A stretch of 33,796 nt of DNA. It comes from Peptococcaceae bacterium. GTDB lineage: Bacteria > Bacillota > Desulfitobacteriia > Desulfitobacteriales > Syntrophobotulaceae. The notes beneath the pieces were generated by a model. That model saw only the letters and a program-made list of their open reading frames with translations. It was not told where the DNA came from and did not search any database. The stretch covers positions 1-33,796 of the forward strand of contig JAAYOJ010000085.1 of the NCBI GenBank assembly GCA_012520405.1. Reading direction: 5' to 3'. Shown piece by piece: positions 33,663-33,796 of this stretch. The translations under genes and the position numbers were made by a program. Positions within the stretch are counted from its first letter, which is position 1; every line of letters begins with the position of its first letter.

Positions 33663-33796
33663 TAAGCAGTTTATATCAAATTGCAAATCCCTTGTGATTA
33701 TTATGCTGTATGCAGTATTCTTGGCCGCTAAAGGGCTTGAATACTGCATACAGCATAATAATCACAAGGGATTTGCAATTTGATATAAACTGCTTA
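33663..33796. repeat. Perfect 58-bp inverted repeat at the window end
   Basis: Bases 33663-33720 and 33739-33796 are exact reverse complements, separated by 18 bases that are not themselves paired. The sequence ends with the right arm, so the true length may be larger. No T-run, coding potential or transposase is visible. It may be a natural cruciform-forming palindrome or a contig-end fold-back artefact. Confidence 0.85.

Noticed and set aside
33663-33796. Intrinsic terminator or CRISPR repeat
   Set aside because: The stem is far too long for a terminator and lacks a T-run; there is only one inverted pair, with no spaced direct repeats.

Overview
The window most likely comes from an anaerobic, Gram-positive, Clostridia-type bacterium, perhaps a Peptococcaceae/Desulfitobacteriales relative. 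This is inferred from strong AGGAGG-type ribosome binding sites, TTGACA/TATAAT promoters, lipoprotein-type binding proteins, a LacI regulator with catabolite-operator-like sites, and many oxygen-sensitive Fe-S and tungsten enzymes. No rRNA, tRNA, CRISPR array, insertion sequence or phage gene was recognised.

Region 1 (1-19.7 kb) is a catabolic island. A MmgE/PrpD protein and a short-chain dehydrogenase (42-2252) end at a bidirectional terminator. A LacI-family regulator (2401-3402, minus) is transcribed divergently from an 11-gene operon (3825-16023): MmgE/PrpD, aconitase/isopropylmalate-isomerase-type large and small subunits, an isocitrate-lyase-superfamily C-C lyase, a metallo-beta-lactamase-fold hydrolase, a four-cluster ferredoxin, an aldehyde-ferredoxin-oxidoreductase (AOR) family protein, an ABM-domain protein, a third MmgE/PrpD, a second SDR, and an Old-Yellow-Enzyme/dienoyl-CoA-reductase-type flavoprotein. 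A three-gene TRAP transporter follows (16437-19549). The operon and the TRAP genes have nearly the same promoter and operator, and the regulator gene carries a related operator over its own promoter. They therefore look like one regulon for uptake and anaerobic breakdown of an unidentified carboxylic acid. Hydro-lyase subunits next to a C-C lyase recall dimethylmalate dehydratase plus dimethylmalate lyase of nicotinate fermentation, but the substrate here is not known.

Region 2 (19.8-27.7 kb) concerns tungsten or molybdenum. It holds a minus-strand AOR, an untranslated leader that may be a molybdenum/tungsten-cofactor riboswitch, the tungstate ABC transporter genes tupA, tupB and tupC, and a third AOR translationally coupled to a MoaD-like carrier and followed by a ThiF/MoeB-like activating enzyme.

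Region 3 (27.7-33.6 kb, minus strand) is one operon: a MoeA, a MoeA fused to a periplasmic-binding-protein-like domain, a flavoprotein with a C-terminal [2Fe-2S] domain, and a second flavoprotein with a C-terminal four-cysteine tail. The first two would insert metal into the pterin cofactor. The flavoproteins may carry electrons for the AOR-type enzymes. The window closes on a perfect 58-bp inverted repeat with an 18-nt spacer, either a real palindrome or a contig-end artefact.

Together the regions form a self-contained set: import of a carboxylate, a set of hydro-lyase, lyase and redox steps including a probable tungsten enzyme, and the import, cofactor-building and electron-transfer parts that such an enzyme needs.
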